From NCBI GenBank assembly GCA_035531675.1, contig DATKSL010000008.1:17093-81092 (forward strand): a stretch of 64,000 bases of DNA, read 5' to 3'. The notes below the pieces were generated by a model, which worked only from the letters and a program-made list of their open reading frames with translations, was not told the origin of the DNA and searched no databases. The position numbers and the translations under genes were made by a program. Source of the DNA: JAJPIG01 sp035531675 (GTDB taxonomy: Bacteria > Desulfobacterota > Binatia > Binatales > Binataceae). This document shows positions 1-8,364 of the stretch, one piece after another. Within the stretch, counting starts at the first letter, position 1. The number at the start of each line of letters is the position of its first letter.

Positions 1-741
1 CTGGCGCGCGCCGCGATCGACGAGATCGTGCGGCGCGGGAAGCGTCCGCTGGTGGTCGGCGGCAGCGGACTCTATCTGCGCGCGCTGCAGCATGGTTTGT
101 GCGATAGCCCGGCGGCCTCGCCCGAGCTGCGGGCGAGCCTCCGGCAGGCGGCGACCGAGCATGGTGCGACCGAGCTGCATCGCGAGTTGAGCCTGGTCGA
201 CCCCGCGGCCGCGGCACGGATTGGATGCCATGACCTGCCGCGTATCGTGCGGGCGCTCGAAGTCTTTCGGCTGACCGGCGAGCGGCTGAGCGATCGTCAA
301 CGCCGGCACGGATTTTCGGCGCGCCGTTACGACTCGCTGACCATCGGCCTGACGCTCGATCGCGCCGCGCTCTACCGGAGAATCGATGAACGCTTCGCTG
401 CGATGCTGGCCGCGGGGCTGGTCGACGAGGTCCGCACGCTGATCGGCGCCGGCTATCGTCCCGACCGCCCGCCGCTCAGCACTATCGGCTACCGCGAGCT
501 GGCGGCCCATCTGCGCGGCGAGCTGACGATGGCGGCGGCGGCCGACGCGGCCCGGCGCGAGAGCCGGCGGCTGGCCAAGCGCCAGCTCACCTGGTTTCGG
601 CGCGATCCGGAAATCTTATGGCTCGACGCCGCGCGCGCCGGCGAGCGGGCACTGACCGAGCGGGCACTGACGATGTTCACCGAGTTTTTCGATCGCCGCG
701 CCGAGTCGCGGGGCGCGCCACAACATCATGCGGCCGGCTGA
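1..741 (+). CDS. miaA: tRNA dimethylallyltransferase MiaA, 5'-truncated by window edge
   Basis: MiaA transfers a dimethylallyl group to A37 of tRNAs that read UNN codons. The open frame runs from base 1 in phase, so the real start and the N-terminal P-loop lie outside the window. The visible 246 residues include the GGSGLYLRAL segment typical of the family, the LPRIVRALEVFRLTG stretch, and the C-terminal YREL and KRQLTWFRRD motifs that close MiaA proteins. The stop overlaps the start of accA by 14 bases, so the two are probably translated together. Family assignment is secure; only the N-terminus is missing. Confidence 0.95.
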   Translation: MARAAIDEIVRRGKRPLVVGGSGLYLRALQHGLCDSPAASPELRASLRQAATEHGATELHRELSLVDPAAAARIGCHDLPRIVRALEVFRLTGERLSDRQRRHGFSARRYDSLTIGLTLDRAALYRRIDERFAAMLAAGLVDEVRTLIGAGYRPDRPPLSTIGYRELAAHLRGELTMAAAADAARRESRRLAKRQLTWFRRDPEILWLDAARAGERALTERALTMFTEFFDRRAESRGAPQHHAAG

Positions 742-1735
742 TAAGCGACCGCCCGGAGCGAGCGTGGAATTTCCACAGCCTGATATCGAAGCGCAGATCG
801 AAGGGCTCCAGAGCCGGCTCGAGGCGGCGCACTCGGCACGCGAACGGGCGGCGTTGAGCGCCGAGCGGCGGCGGCTCGAAGGCAAGTGGGCGGCGAGCCT
901 GAGCGCTATCGAGCGGGTCCGGATGGCGCGTAATCCGGCCCGTCCGCAGACCCTCGACTACGCGGAATATCTGCTCAGCGAGTTCATCGAAATTCACGGC
1001 GATCGGCGCTTTGCCGACGACGGCGCGATCGTCGCCGGGCTCGGCTACTTTCTGAAGCGTCCGGTCGCGATCGTGGGCCATCAGCGCGGCCGTTCCACCC
1101 GTGAGCGGCTGGAGCGCAACTTCGGCAAGCCGCGTCCCGAGGGTTATCGCAAGGCGGCACGGCTTTACGAACTGGCCGACCGCTTCGGCCTGCCGCTTAT
1201 CACTTTCGTCGATACCCAGGGCGCGGACCCCGGGGTCGGCGCCGAGGAGCGCGGGCAGGCCGAGGCGATCGCCCGCAACCTCGAGCTGATGGGCCGGCTT
1301 ACGGTGCCGGTAATCAGCTGCGTGATCGGCGAGGGCGGCTCCGGCGGCGCGCTGGCGCTGGGCGTCGCCAACGTGATCCTGATGCAGGAGTACGCTTCGT
1401 ACTCGGTGATTACGCCGGAAGGATGCGCGGCGATTCTGTGGCGGGCGGCGGGACCGGAGAAGGTCGCGGTGGCGGCCGCGGCGCTCAAGCTCTCGGCCCC
1501 CGACCTGCTGGCCGCCGGCGTTATCGATCAGATCGTGCCGGAGCCGGCCGGCGGTGCGCATCGCGATCCCGCCGCGGCGGCGAAGGCTTTGGGCGCGGTC
1601 CTGCGCCAGCATCTCGGGCGCCTGCTCAAGCTCGGCGCGGCGGATTTGCGCAAGCATCGCGAGCGCAAGTTCGGCGCGATCGGCAACGGCTTCATCGCCC
1701 GCCGCGCGGTTGCATCAGACCGCCCGATCGAATAG
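728..1735 (+). CDS. accA: Acetyl-CoA carboxylase carboxyltransferase subunit alpha
   Basis: This subunit works with AccD to move carboxyl from carboxybiotin to acetyl-CoA, making malonyl-CoA for fatty acid synthesis in the cytoplasm. The 335-residue product has the usual length (about 320). Visible family segments are GHQRG at 117-121, RPEGYRKA at 136-143, the DTQGADPG loop at 162-169 and the GEGGSGGALA oxyanion-type loop at 201-210. The N-terminal helix around residues 20-70 is rich in Glu and Arg, as in other AccA proteins. The ATG start lies inside the end of miaA, and pheA begins 3 bases after its stop. accD is not in this window. Confidence 0.96.
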   Translation: MRPADKRPPGASVEFPQPDIEAQIEGLQSRLEAAHSARERAALSAERRRLEGKWAASLSAIERVRMARNPARPQTLDYAEYLLSEFIEIHGDRRFADDGAIVAGLGYFLKRPVAIVGHQRGRSTRERLERNFGKPRPEGYRKAARLYELADRFGLPLITFVDTQGADPGVGAEERGQAEAIARNLELMGRLTVPVISCVIGEGGSGGALALGVANVILMQEYASYSVITPEGCAAILWRAAGPEKVAVAAAALKLSAPDLLAAGVIDQIVPEPAGGAHRDPAAAAKALGAVLRQHLGRLLKLGAADLRKHRERKFGAIGNGFIARRAVASDRPIE

Positions 1736-1737
1736 CG

Positions 1738-2865
1738 ATGGGCTCCGCCATGCGCGCCGCGAAGCCGAAGAAACCCCCGGCGCCCGCCGTCTCGATCGAG
1801 CATCTCAGGGCGCGAATCGACCAGCTCAATCGCGAACTCGTGCGCCTGGTCTCGGAACGCGCCGAGGTCGCGCGTGCGATCGGACGGCTCAAGCCGCCCG
1901 ATCCCGGCGCGGTCTACCAGCCGGCGCGCGAGCGCCAGGTGCTGGACCAGGTCGCGGCGCTCAACCCGGGACCGCTCGGCGCCGAGCAACTGCGCCGGAT
2001 CTTCATCGAGATAATCTCGGCCTGCCGCGCCCTCGAGCATCCCATCCGGGTCGCCTTCCTGGGCCCCGCGCATACCTATTCGCACGAGGCGACGCGCGAG
2101 CATTTCGGCTCCAGCGTGGAGTTCGATCCGCAGCCCACCATCGCGGCGGTGTTCAACGCGCTGGAAACCGACCGGGCGGATTTCAGCGTGGTACCGGTCG
2201 AGAATTCGACCGACGGCTCGGTGACGCTCACGCTCGACCTGCTGATCGACACGCCGCTGGTGATTATCGGCGAGATTCTGATTCCGATTCGGCACGCGCT
2301 GATGTCGCGCGACGGCGAGCGCGAGGCGATCCGCAAAATCGTTGCCCATCAGCAATCGCTCGGTCAGTGCCGCGCCTATCTGGCGGCGAATTTCCCGCAC
2401 TGCGAGATCGAAGCGATGGTCTCGAACGCGGCCGCCGCGCAACGCGCCGCCACCGAGCCGGCGCTGGCCGCGATCGCCTCGTGCGCGGCGGGCGAGGCCT
2501 ACGGGCTCAAGCTTATCGCCGAGAATATTCAGGACCAGTCGCACAACACCACGCGCTTCCTGGTGATGGGCAAGAATCCGGCCGCGCCGAGCGGCACCGA
2601 CAAGACCACGGTGCTGTTCGCGGTGCGCGACAAGGTCGGCGCGCTGCACGAGGTGCTGAGCCTGTTCGCCCGCGCCCGCATCAATATCACCAAGATCGAA
2701 TCGCGCCCGCTGCGTTCGCGGCCGTGGGAGTACCTGTTCTTCATCGATCTCGGCGGCCATCGCGCCGACCCGCGGGTGCGCCGCGCGCTCACGGCGCTGG
2801 CACGGGTAACTCTTTTTTCCAAGGTGCTGGGATCGTATCCTGAAGCCAGACTGAGCGGCGCTTAG
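1738..2865 (+). CDS. pheA: Bifunctional chorismate mutase / prephenate dehydratase
   Basis: This P-protein turns chorismate into prephenate and then phenylpyruvate, the committed branch to phenylalanine. The 375 residues divide into an AroQ-type chorismate mutase helix domain (about 18-100), a prephenate dehydratase domain (about 104-290) with the NTTRF motif that carries the catalytic Thr, and a C-terminal ACT domain (about 290-370) with the ESRP-type Phe-binding loop seen here as IESRPLR. The open frame extends upstream through accA, but the ATG at 1738, just after the accA stop, gives the normal length. Feedback inhibition by Phe through the ACT domain is expected from the family. Confidence 0.96.
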   Translation: MGSAMRAAKPKKPPAPAVSIEHLRARIDQLNRELVRLVSERAEVARAIGRLKPPDPGAVYQPARERQVLDQVAALNPGPLGAEQLRRIFIEIISACRALEHPIRVAFLGPAHTYSHEATREHFGSSVEFDPQPTIAAVFNALETDRADFSVVPVENSTDGSVTLTLDLLIDTPLVIIGEILIPIRHALMSRDGEREAIRKIVAHQQSLGQCRAYLAANFPHCEIEAMVSNAAAAQRAATEPALAAIASCAAGEAYGLKLIAENIQDQSHNTTRFLVMGKNPAAPSGTDKTTVLFAVRDKVGALHEVLSLFARARINITKIESRPLRSRPWEYLFFIDLGGHRADPRVRRALTALARVTLFSKVLGSYPEARLSGA

Positions 2866-2911
2866 CCGCCAGGAAGGAAAAGTCGGGCGGCGCCGAGCCG
2901 CCGGAGTCCCC

Positions 2912-4006
2912 TTGGTCAGAGCTGAAGATCTGGTCCTGCCCGGCGTCGCGGCCATCCATCCCTACGAGCCCGGCAAACCGATTGAAGAGGTCGAGCGCGA
3001 ACTCGGAATCGACGCCGCGGTCAAGCTCGCCTCCAACGAAAATCCGCTCGGCCCCTCGCCCAAGGCGATCGAGGCGATCGTCAAGGCGCTGCCCGAGGTG
3101 AACCGTTACCCCGACGGCGGCTGCTGGCTCTTGCGCCACAAGATCGCCGCCCGCCATCAGGTGACGCCCGAGCAGGTGTTCGTCGCCTCGGGTTCGGTCG
3201 AGGTGCTGAACCTGCTCAGCTTCCTGTTTCTGCGGCCGGGGCTCAATGCGATCTACCCGGAGCATTGCTTCGCGATCTACCCGCTGGCGACCGCGGCGGC
3301 GGGCGGCGAGGGTCGTGCGGTCGCGGTGCGCGACGGCTTCTACTTCGATCTCGAGCGGGTGGCCGACGCGATCGACGAGCATACCCGCATCGTGTTCCTG
3401 GATAATCCCAACAACCCCAGCGGCACTATCTTCCGGCGCGCGGAGTGGGAGCGCTTCCTGGCGCGCCTTCCCGAGCGGGTGGTGGTGGTCGCCGATGAAG
3501 CCTACTTCGAGTTCGTGCGCGATGCCGACTATCCCGATTCGCTCGCCTACCATCATCCGGATCGGATGATCGTGACGATGCGCACCTTCTCGAAGATCTT
3601 CGGGCTGGCGGGATTGCGGGTCGGCTACGCGGTGGCGCGACCCGATATCGTCACGCTGCTCAACAAGGTGCGCCAGCCGTTCAACGTCACCTCGCTCGGG
3701 CAGATCGCGGCGATCGCCGGGTTGGATGATCATGAACATGTGCGCCGCACGCTCGAAGTCAACGCGCGCGGCATCGAGTACCTGGAGGGCGAGTTCCGGC
3801 GCCTTAAGCTGGGCTTCGTGCCGAGCCATGCGAATTTCATTCTGGTCGACGTCGGTGACGGGCAGGCGGTGTTCGAAAAGCTGATGCGCGCGGGGGTGAT
3901 CGTGCGGCCGATGGGCGGCTACAATTTTCCGCGTCACGTCAGAATCAGCGTCGGCACGGCCGGCGAGAATCAACGCCTGATCGAGGCGCTGGCGAAGGTG
4001 CTCTGA
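2912..4006 (+). CDS. hisC: Histidinol-phosphate aminotransferase (HisC family)
   Basis: This PLP enzyme of 364 residues belongs to fold-type I class II aminotransferases. The PLP lysine is K228 in the SKIFGLAGLR segment, with NPNNPSG at 166-171 and the DEAYFEF strand at 195-201. The start is a TTG at 2912; no closer ATG preserves the N-terminal HPYEPGKP segment conserved in the family. Its place between pheA and tyrA, away from any his genes, suggests it may act as an aromatic aminotransferase on phenylpyruvate or hydroxyphenylpyruvate, an activity HisC homologs in such operons often have. That role is inferred; the family call is firm. Confidence 0.92.
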   Translation: MVRAEDLVLPGVAAIHPYEPGKPIEEVERELGIDAAVKLASNENPLGPSPKAIEAIVKALPEVNRYPDGGCWLLRHKIAARHQVTPEQVFVASGSVEVLNLLSFLFLRPGLNAIYPEHCFAIYPLATAAAGGEGRAVAVRDGFYFDLERVADAIDEHTRIVFLDNPNNPSGTIFRRAEWERFLARLPERVVVVADEAYFEFVRDADYPDSLAYHHPDRMIVTMRTFSKIFGLAGLRVGYAVARPDIVTLLNKVRQPFNVTSLGQIAAIAGLDDHEHVRRTLEVNARGIEYLEGEFRRLKLGFVPSHANFILVDVGDGQAVFEKLMRAGVIVRPMGGYNFPRHVRISVGTAGENQRLIEALAKVL

Positions 4007-4084
4007 AATCTCGCTGCCGGCCTCACTCTTTTATCCGCCGCCGGCCGCGAATAACCTGTGCGGGTGGCGGCAACCGCGCGCCCG

Positions 4085-4948
4085 ATGACCGTGCTGTTCA
4101 AACAAATGACGATTTGCGGGGTCGGCCTGATTGGCGGCTCGCTCGCGCTAGTCGCGCGCCGGGCCGGGCTGGTCGAAAAGATCGTCGGGCTCGGGCGCGG
4201 CGCGCAAAACCTGGAGCTGGCGCGCGAGCGCGGGATAATCGATCACGCCACGCGCGACCCGCTCGAGGCGGCGCGCGGCGCCAACCTGGTGGTGCTGGCG
4301 ACGCCGATCCGCGCGATGCCGGCGACGCTTATCGCGATGAAGCCGGCGCTGCCGCCCGATACGATCGTCACCGACGTCGGCAGCGTCAAGCAGTGGGTGA
4401 TTGCGCAGCTCGAGCCCGAGCTGGGTCCGCAGATGGCGCTGGTGGCGGCGCATCCGATCGCCGGCAAGGAGTTAACCGGCGCCGGCGCCGCCGACGCTAC
4501 GCTGTTCGCCGGCCAGCGCGTGATTATCACGCCCTCGGCGCGCAGCACTCCCGCGGCGCTCGGGCAGGTCGAGGCGCTCTGGCAAGCGACCGGGGCGCGC
4601 GTCAGCCGGATGACGCCCGAGCTCCACGACCGGGTGCTGGCCCGCGCCAGTCATCTGCCGCAGATCGTGGCGAGCGTGCTGGCCGCCGCACTTGACGACG
4701 CGTTGGTGGACGGGACGCGGGCGGTCGATTACGGCGCGGGCGGGCTGCGCGACACCACTCGTATCGCCGCTTCATCGCCGGAGATGTGGATCGATGTCTG
4801 CCTGACGAATCGCGCGGCGATTATCGAAGCGCTGGCCGGCTTCCGAGGCATCCTCGAGGAGTTCGCGGCCTGCCTCGAAGGCAGCGACGTTGACGGACTC
4901 AAGCGGGTTTTCGAGCGCGGGCGCGCGATGCGCAAGGGACTATCGTGA
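4085..4948 (+). CDS. tyrA: Prephenate (or arogenate) dehydrogenase
   Basis: TyrA oxidatively decarboxylates prephenate to 4-hydroxyphenylpyruvate for tyrosine synthesis. The dinucleotide-binding motif GVGLIGGS lies close to the N-terminus, followed by TDVGSVK and the HPIAGKE segment carrying the conserved His, then SHLPQ and a C-terminal helical domain. No ACT domain is fused. I chose the ATG at 4085, which leaves 8 residues before the first strand; an in-frame GTG at 4058 would add nine residues. The gene ends in a GTGA overlap with cmk, so translation is probably coupled. Confidence 0.93.
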   Translation: MTVLFKQMTICGVGLIGGSLALVARRAGLVEKIVGLGRGAQNLELARERGIIDHATRDPLEAARGANLVVLATPIRAMPATLIAMKPALPPDTIVTDVGSVKQWVIAQLEPELGPQMALVAAHPIAGKELTGAGAADATLFAGQRVIITPSARSTPAALGQVEALWQATGARVSRMTPELHDRVLARASHLPQIVASVLAAALDDALVDGTRAVDYGAGGLRDTTRIAASSPEMWIDVCLTNRAAIIEALAGFRGILEEFAACLEGSDVDGLKRVFERGRAMRKGLS

Positions 4949-5631
4949 AAACACCATCGTCCGGCGGCGCACGCAGCCGCCCGATCGTCGCCATCGACGG
5001 ACCGGTCGGGGCCGGCAAGTCGACCGTGGCGCGGCGGCTGGCGCAGGCGCTCGGCTTCGACTACCTGAACACCGGCGCGATGTATCGGGCGGTGGCGCTG
5101 GCGGCGCGCAACCTGGGTATCGCGCCCGACGATCCGCAGCTCGGGCAGAAGCTCGGCGCGCTGCTGCGCTCGATGACGATTTCATTCGCCGGGGATCGTC
5201 TGCTGCTCGACGGCCGCGACGTGAGCGACGAGCTGAGCGCTCCCGAGATCGGCGACCTGGCCTCGCGCTTGTCGACCCTGCAGGTGGTGCGCGACGCGAT
5301 GCGCGAGCTGCAGCGCCAGGCCGGCGCGCCGGGCGGGGTGGTGATGGAGGGGCGCGATATCGGCACCGCGATTTTTCCTGATGCCGAGTTCAAATTCTTT
5401 CTCGACGCCGACGTCACGGTGCGCGCGCGCCGGCGTCATCAGGAGCTGGCCGCCAAGGGCGTTCAAACCGATTTCGACGAGGTGCTCGCGCAGCTCCGGG
5501 AACGCGACCGGCGCGACCGCGGGCGCGAGCTCGCACCGCTTAAAAAGGCAGCTGACGCGACGCTGGTCGATTCGAGCGGACTCACCGTCGACGAGGTTGT
5601 CAAGCTCATGAAGCAGCAGGTTGCGGGTTGA
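4945..5631 (+). CDS. cmk: Cytidylate kinase
   Basis: CMP kinase phosphorylates CMP and dCMP using ATP. The 228-residue protein has a P-loop GPVGAGKST at about 19-27, the NTGAMYRA segment that contacts the nucleotide, and the GRDIGT and DADVTVRARRR segments of bacterial Cmk. The start is a GTG overlapping the tyrA stop. The order tyrA-cmk-rpsA is common in bacteria, but aroA, which often sits between tyrA and cmk, is absent here. rpsA begins 87 bases downstream and probably also has its own promoter. Confidence 0.96.
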   Translation: MKTPSSGGARSRPIVAIDGPVGAGKSTVARRLAQALGFDYLNTGAMYRAVALAARNLGIAPDDPQLGQKLGALLRSMTISFAGDRLLLDGRDVSDELSAPEIGDLASRLSTLQVVRDAMRELQRQAGAPGGVVMEGRDIGTAIFPDAEFKFFLDADVTVRARRRHQELAAKGVQTDFDEVLAQLRERDRRDRGRELAPLKKAADATLVDSSGLTVDEVVKLMKQQVAG

Positions 5632-5648
5632 GGCGCGCAGGTAAAGGC

Positions 5649-5667
5649 CTTGCAACCCTGCTAGACT
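5649..5667 (+). promoter_or_regulatory. Possible rpsA promoter element (extended -10 like)
   Basis: The 87-base gap before rpsA contains TGCTAGACTGG, in which TAGACT could serve as an extended -10 hexamer. The same TAGACTGG string occurs in the leader of pnp. A TTGCAA lies only a few bases upstream, too close for a standard -35. The assignment rests on resemblance alone. Confidence 0.3.
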
Positions 5668-5718
5668 GGTTGTAAGCATTCGTCATAGCCTCGAAGTTCT
5701 CGCGGAAGGTCCCACTAA

Positions 5719-7461
5719 ATGGAGAAAGCTTTGCCTGAAAAGATCGACGGAGGAGAAAATGATTTTGAGTCGTTGATGGAACAGAGCCTGCGTGCTCCCC
5801 GCGCCGGCGACGTACTGACCGGAACTGTGCTGCTGGTCACACGCGACAACGTCATCATCGACATCAATTACAAGTGCGAGGGTCAGGCGCCGCTCGCCGA
5901 GTTCCTTGACTCTGAGGGCAACCCCACGGTCAAGGAAGGCGACGAGGTCGATGTCTACTTCGAAGGCACCGAGACCGACAACGGCACGGTGATGCTCTCG
6001 CACGCCAAGGCCGAGAAGTTCAAGGTCTGGCGTGAACTCGAGCGCGCCTTCCAGGAAGAGGCGGCGGTTGAAGGCGTGATCCTCGGCAAGGTCAAGGGCG
6101 GACTCAAGGTCGATATCGGCGTGCCGGCCTTCCTGCCCGGTTCGCATGTCGATATCCGCCCGGCGCGCAATCTCGATCGCTACGTCGGCCAGCGCGGCCG
6201 CTTTCAGATCCTGAAATTCAATCGCGCGCGCGCCAACGTGGTGGTCTCGCGCCGCACCGTGCTCGAGCGCGAACGCTCGTCACTCAAGGAACAGACCCTC
6301 AAGGTGCTCGAAGAGGGCGTGATTCTCGAAGGCACCGTCAAGAACATCACCGACTACGGCGCGTTTATCGATCTGGGCGGGCTCGACGGGCTGTTGCATA
6401 TCACCGATATGTCGTGGGGCCGCCTGCAGCATCCCTCGGAGGTGCTGAAGGTCGGCGACAAGGTCAAGGTGGTGGTGCTGAAGTACGACGCCGAACGCGA
6501 GCGGGTCTCGCTCGGCATGAAGCAGATCATGCCCGATCCATGGACCAAGGCGGCCGAGAGTTATCCGCCCGGCTACCGCATCAAGGGCAAGGTCGTCAGC
6601 GTTACCGATTACGGCGCGTTCGTCGAGCTCGAGAAGGGCGTCGAGGGACTGGTGCACGTTTCCGAGATGAGCTGGAGCAAGCGCGCGGTCCATCCCTCGA
6701 AGGTGGTGAACGTCGGCGATATGGTCGAGGTCCAGGTGCTGGGCGTCGACGAAGCCAACCGCCGGATTTCGCTGGGTCTCAAGCAGACCGAGCCGAATCC
6801 GTGGCAGGAGCTGGCCCGGCGCCATCCGGTCGGCAGCAGCGTGCACGGCAAGGTCAAGTCGATCACCGACTTCGGCGTGTTCGTCGAAATCGAGCCGGGC
6901 ATCGACGGCCTGGTGCATATCTCCGATCTGTCGTGGACCCGCAAGCTCCGCCATCCCTCGGAACTGGTCAAGAAGGGCGACGAGGTCGACGCGGTGGTGC
7001 TGGGTGTCGAGGTCGAGCACGAGCGGGTCAGCCTCGGCATCAAGCAGACTGCCGGCGATCCGTGGCAGACGGTGGCCGAGCGCTATCCGCTCAACACGCG
7101 GGTCAAGGGCCAGGTCAGCTCGGTCGCCGACTTCGGCGTGCTCGTCGAGCTGGAGGAAGGCATCGAGGGGCTGATCCACATCTCGCAGCTCAGCTCGGAG
7201 CGGGTCGACAAGCCGCAGAGCCTGTTCAAGGTCGACGACCAGGTCGAGGCGCTGGTGGTTCAGGTCGATACCAAAGAGCGACGCATCGGGCTGTCGATCA
7301 AGGCGCTCAAGCAGCACGAGGAACGCGAAGAGATGCAGGCCTATCTCAAGCGCGAGCACGAGGCGGCCCGTTTTTCGCTCGAAGACATTCTCAACGAAGA
7401 GTTGCGGCTGGATCGCGACGACGCCGAGGGTCGCGCGGCCCGCGGCCGCGGCCGCGGTTAG
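5719..7461 (+). CDS. rpsA: 30S ribosomal protein S1
   Basis: S1 binds mRNA and helps the 30S subunit load structured messages. The 580-residue protein contains six S1 (OB-fold) repeats, starting at roughly residues 27, 108, 195, 280, 367 and 454. The last four are the canonical RNA-binding type with DYGAF or DFGVF followed by GLVHIS-like strands. The tail is Arg/Gly-rich (RGRGRG). A GGAAGG Shine-Dalgarno precedes the ATG. Six repeats is the proteobacterial form. A perfect 11-bp hairpin separates it from ihfB. Confidence 0.98.
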   Translation: MEKALPEKIDGGENDFESLMEQSLRAPRAGDVLTGTVLLVTRDNVIIDINYKCEGQAPLAEFLDSEGNPTVKEGDEVDVYFEGTETDNGTVMLSHAKAEKFKVWRELERAFQEEAAVEGVILGKVKGGLKVDIGVPAFLPGSHVDIRPARNLDRYVGQRGRFQILKFNRARANVVVSRRTVLERERSSLKEQTLKVLEEGVILEGTVKNITDYGAFIDLGGLDGLLHITDMSWGRLQHPSEVLKVGDKVKVVVLKYDAERERVSLGMKQIMPDPWTKAAESYPPGYRIKGKVVSVTDYGAFVELEKGVEGLVHVSEMSWSKRAVHPSKVVNVGDMVEVQVLGVDEANRRISLGLKQTEPNPWQELARRHPVGSSVHGKVKSITDFGVFVEIEPGIDGLVHISDLSWTRKLRHPSELVKKGDEVDAVVLGVEVEHERVSLGIKQTAGDPWQTVAERYPLNTRVKGQVSSVADFGVLVELEEGIEGLIHISQLSSERVDKPQSLFKVDDQVEALVVQVDTKERRIGLSIKALKQHEEREEMQAYLKREHEAARFSLEDILNEELRLDRDDAEGRAARGRGRG

Positions 7462-7470
7462 GACGGCCCC

Positions 7471-7497
7471 GCGCGCCGCGCCGGCTGCGCGGCGCGC
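7471..7497. terminator. Perfect 11-bp GC hairpin between rpsA and ihfB
   Basis: The arms 7471-7481 and 7487-7497 are exact reverse complements around a 5-base loop (CGGCT). No T-run follows, and the ihfB start is only 10 bases away. It is therefore more likely an rpsA 3'-end stabiliser or partial attenuator than a full intrinsic terminator. The structure is read directly; the function is inferred. Confidence 0.6.
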
Positions 7498-7506
7498 ATC
7501 ATTGCT

Positions 7507-7815
7507 ATGACCAAGCGCGAGATCATCGAGGAACTGCTGGCGCGCCAGCAACACTTTTCGCGGCGCGACTCGGAAACCACGATCAACGCGATGTTCGACG
7601 CGATGGCCAAGGTGCTGGCGCGCGGCGATCGCATTGAACTGCGCGGTTTCGGCAGCTTCGGCGTCAAGCAGCGGCGTGCCCGCCAGGGGCGCAATCCCAA
7701 AACCGGCGCACTGGTGGCGGTCGAGGCCAAGCAGGTGCCGTTCTTCCGCGCCGGCAAGGAGCTGCGAATCGAGGTCAATGGCACGACGCGCGGACGATCG
7801 TCGCAATCCGGCTGA
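7507..7815 (+). CDS. ihfB: Integration host factor subunit beta / HU-family DNA-binding protein
   Basis: This 102-residue HU/IHF fold protein bends DNA. It has the family signature GFGSFGVKQRRARQGRNPKTG over the flexible beta arm, then a V..KQVPFFRAGKELR close. The position directly after rpsA is the standard location of ihfB, and a clear alpha-type partner is encoded at 39472-39765, so an IHF beta call is favoured over HU. The 3' end overlaps the start of the HIT gene by 38 bases. Confidence 0.88.
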   Translation: MTKREIIEELLARQQHFSRRDSETTINAMFDAMAKVLARGDRIELRGFGSFGVKQRRARQGRNPKTGALVAVEAKQVPFFRAGKELRIEVNGTTRGRSSQSG

Positions 7816-8338
7816 GAGCGCGGCGGGGCTCCAGCGGCTGTGGGCGCCGTGGCGCCGGGGCTACCTCGAGGCGGCCGCCGGCCGCCGTCCCCTGAAATGT
7901 ATCTTTTGTCTGCGCCGGGCCGCGGCCACGGCGCTTCACGAGCGGCTGGTGCTGCGCGCCACTCCGCTCGTGATCGTGATGCTCAACCGCTACCCGTACA
8001 ACACCGGCCATCTGATGGTCGCGCCGCGCCGCCACGTCGCGTCGCCCGAGCTGCTGACTCCGCGGGAGCAGACGGCGCTGGCCGCGATGGTCGCGGCGGC
8101 GGTCGCCAACCTGCGCCGCGCCTATCGTCCCGACGGCCTCAATCTCGGCGCCAACCTGGGCCGCGCGGCGGGCGCCGGTTTCGCCGCGCATATGCATTGG
8201 CACCTGGTGCCGCGCTGGACGGGCGACAGCAACTACATGACGGTGACGGCGGGCACGCGGGTGCTTTCCGAGATGCTCGATGAGACCTTTGCGCGCCTGG
8301 CCCCGCTTTTCAAAGCCGGGCGGCAACCCGTATCCTAG
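7778..8338 (+). CDS. HIT-family nucleotide hydrolase/phosphorylase
   Basis: The protein carries the histidine triad as HMHWHLVPRW (His138, His140, His142 from the chosen start) and an upstream CIFC pair (Cys41, Cys44) that usually binds zinc in Ap4A phosphorylase-like HIT proteins. The LWAPWR..YL opening is typical of that subgroup, so a diadenosine tetraphosphate or similar nucleotide substrate is likely. The open frame extends further upstream, but the ATG at 7778 yields 186 residues and the normal N-terminus. It overlaps ihfB by 38 bases. Substrate is inferred from the family. Confidence 0.88.
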   Translation: MARRADDRRNPAESAAGLQRLWAPWRRGYLEAAAGRRPLKCIFCLRRAAATALHERLVLRATPLVIVMLNRYPYNTGHLMVAPRRHVASPELLTPREQTALAAMVAAAVANLRRAYRPDGLNLGANLGRAAGAGFAAHMHWHLVPRWTGDSNYMTVTAGTRVLSEMLDETFARLAPLFKAGRQPVS

Positions 8339-8364
8339 ACGACAATACTTTCACGCCAGGACTC

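Noticed and set aside
6280..7806. 508-residue open frame on the minus strand across rpsA and ihfB
   Set aside because: It is the antisense shadow of rpsA, whose six S1 repeats are unambiguous. High GC keeps the opposite frame open.
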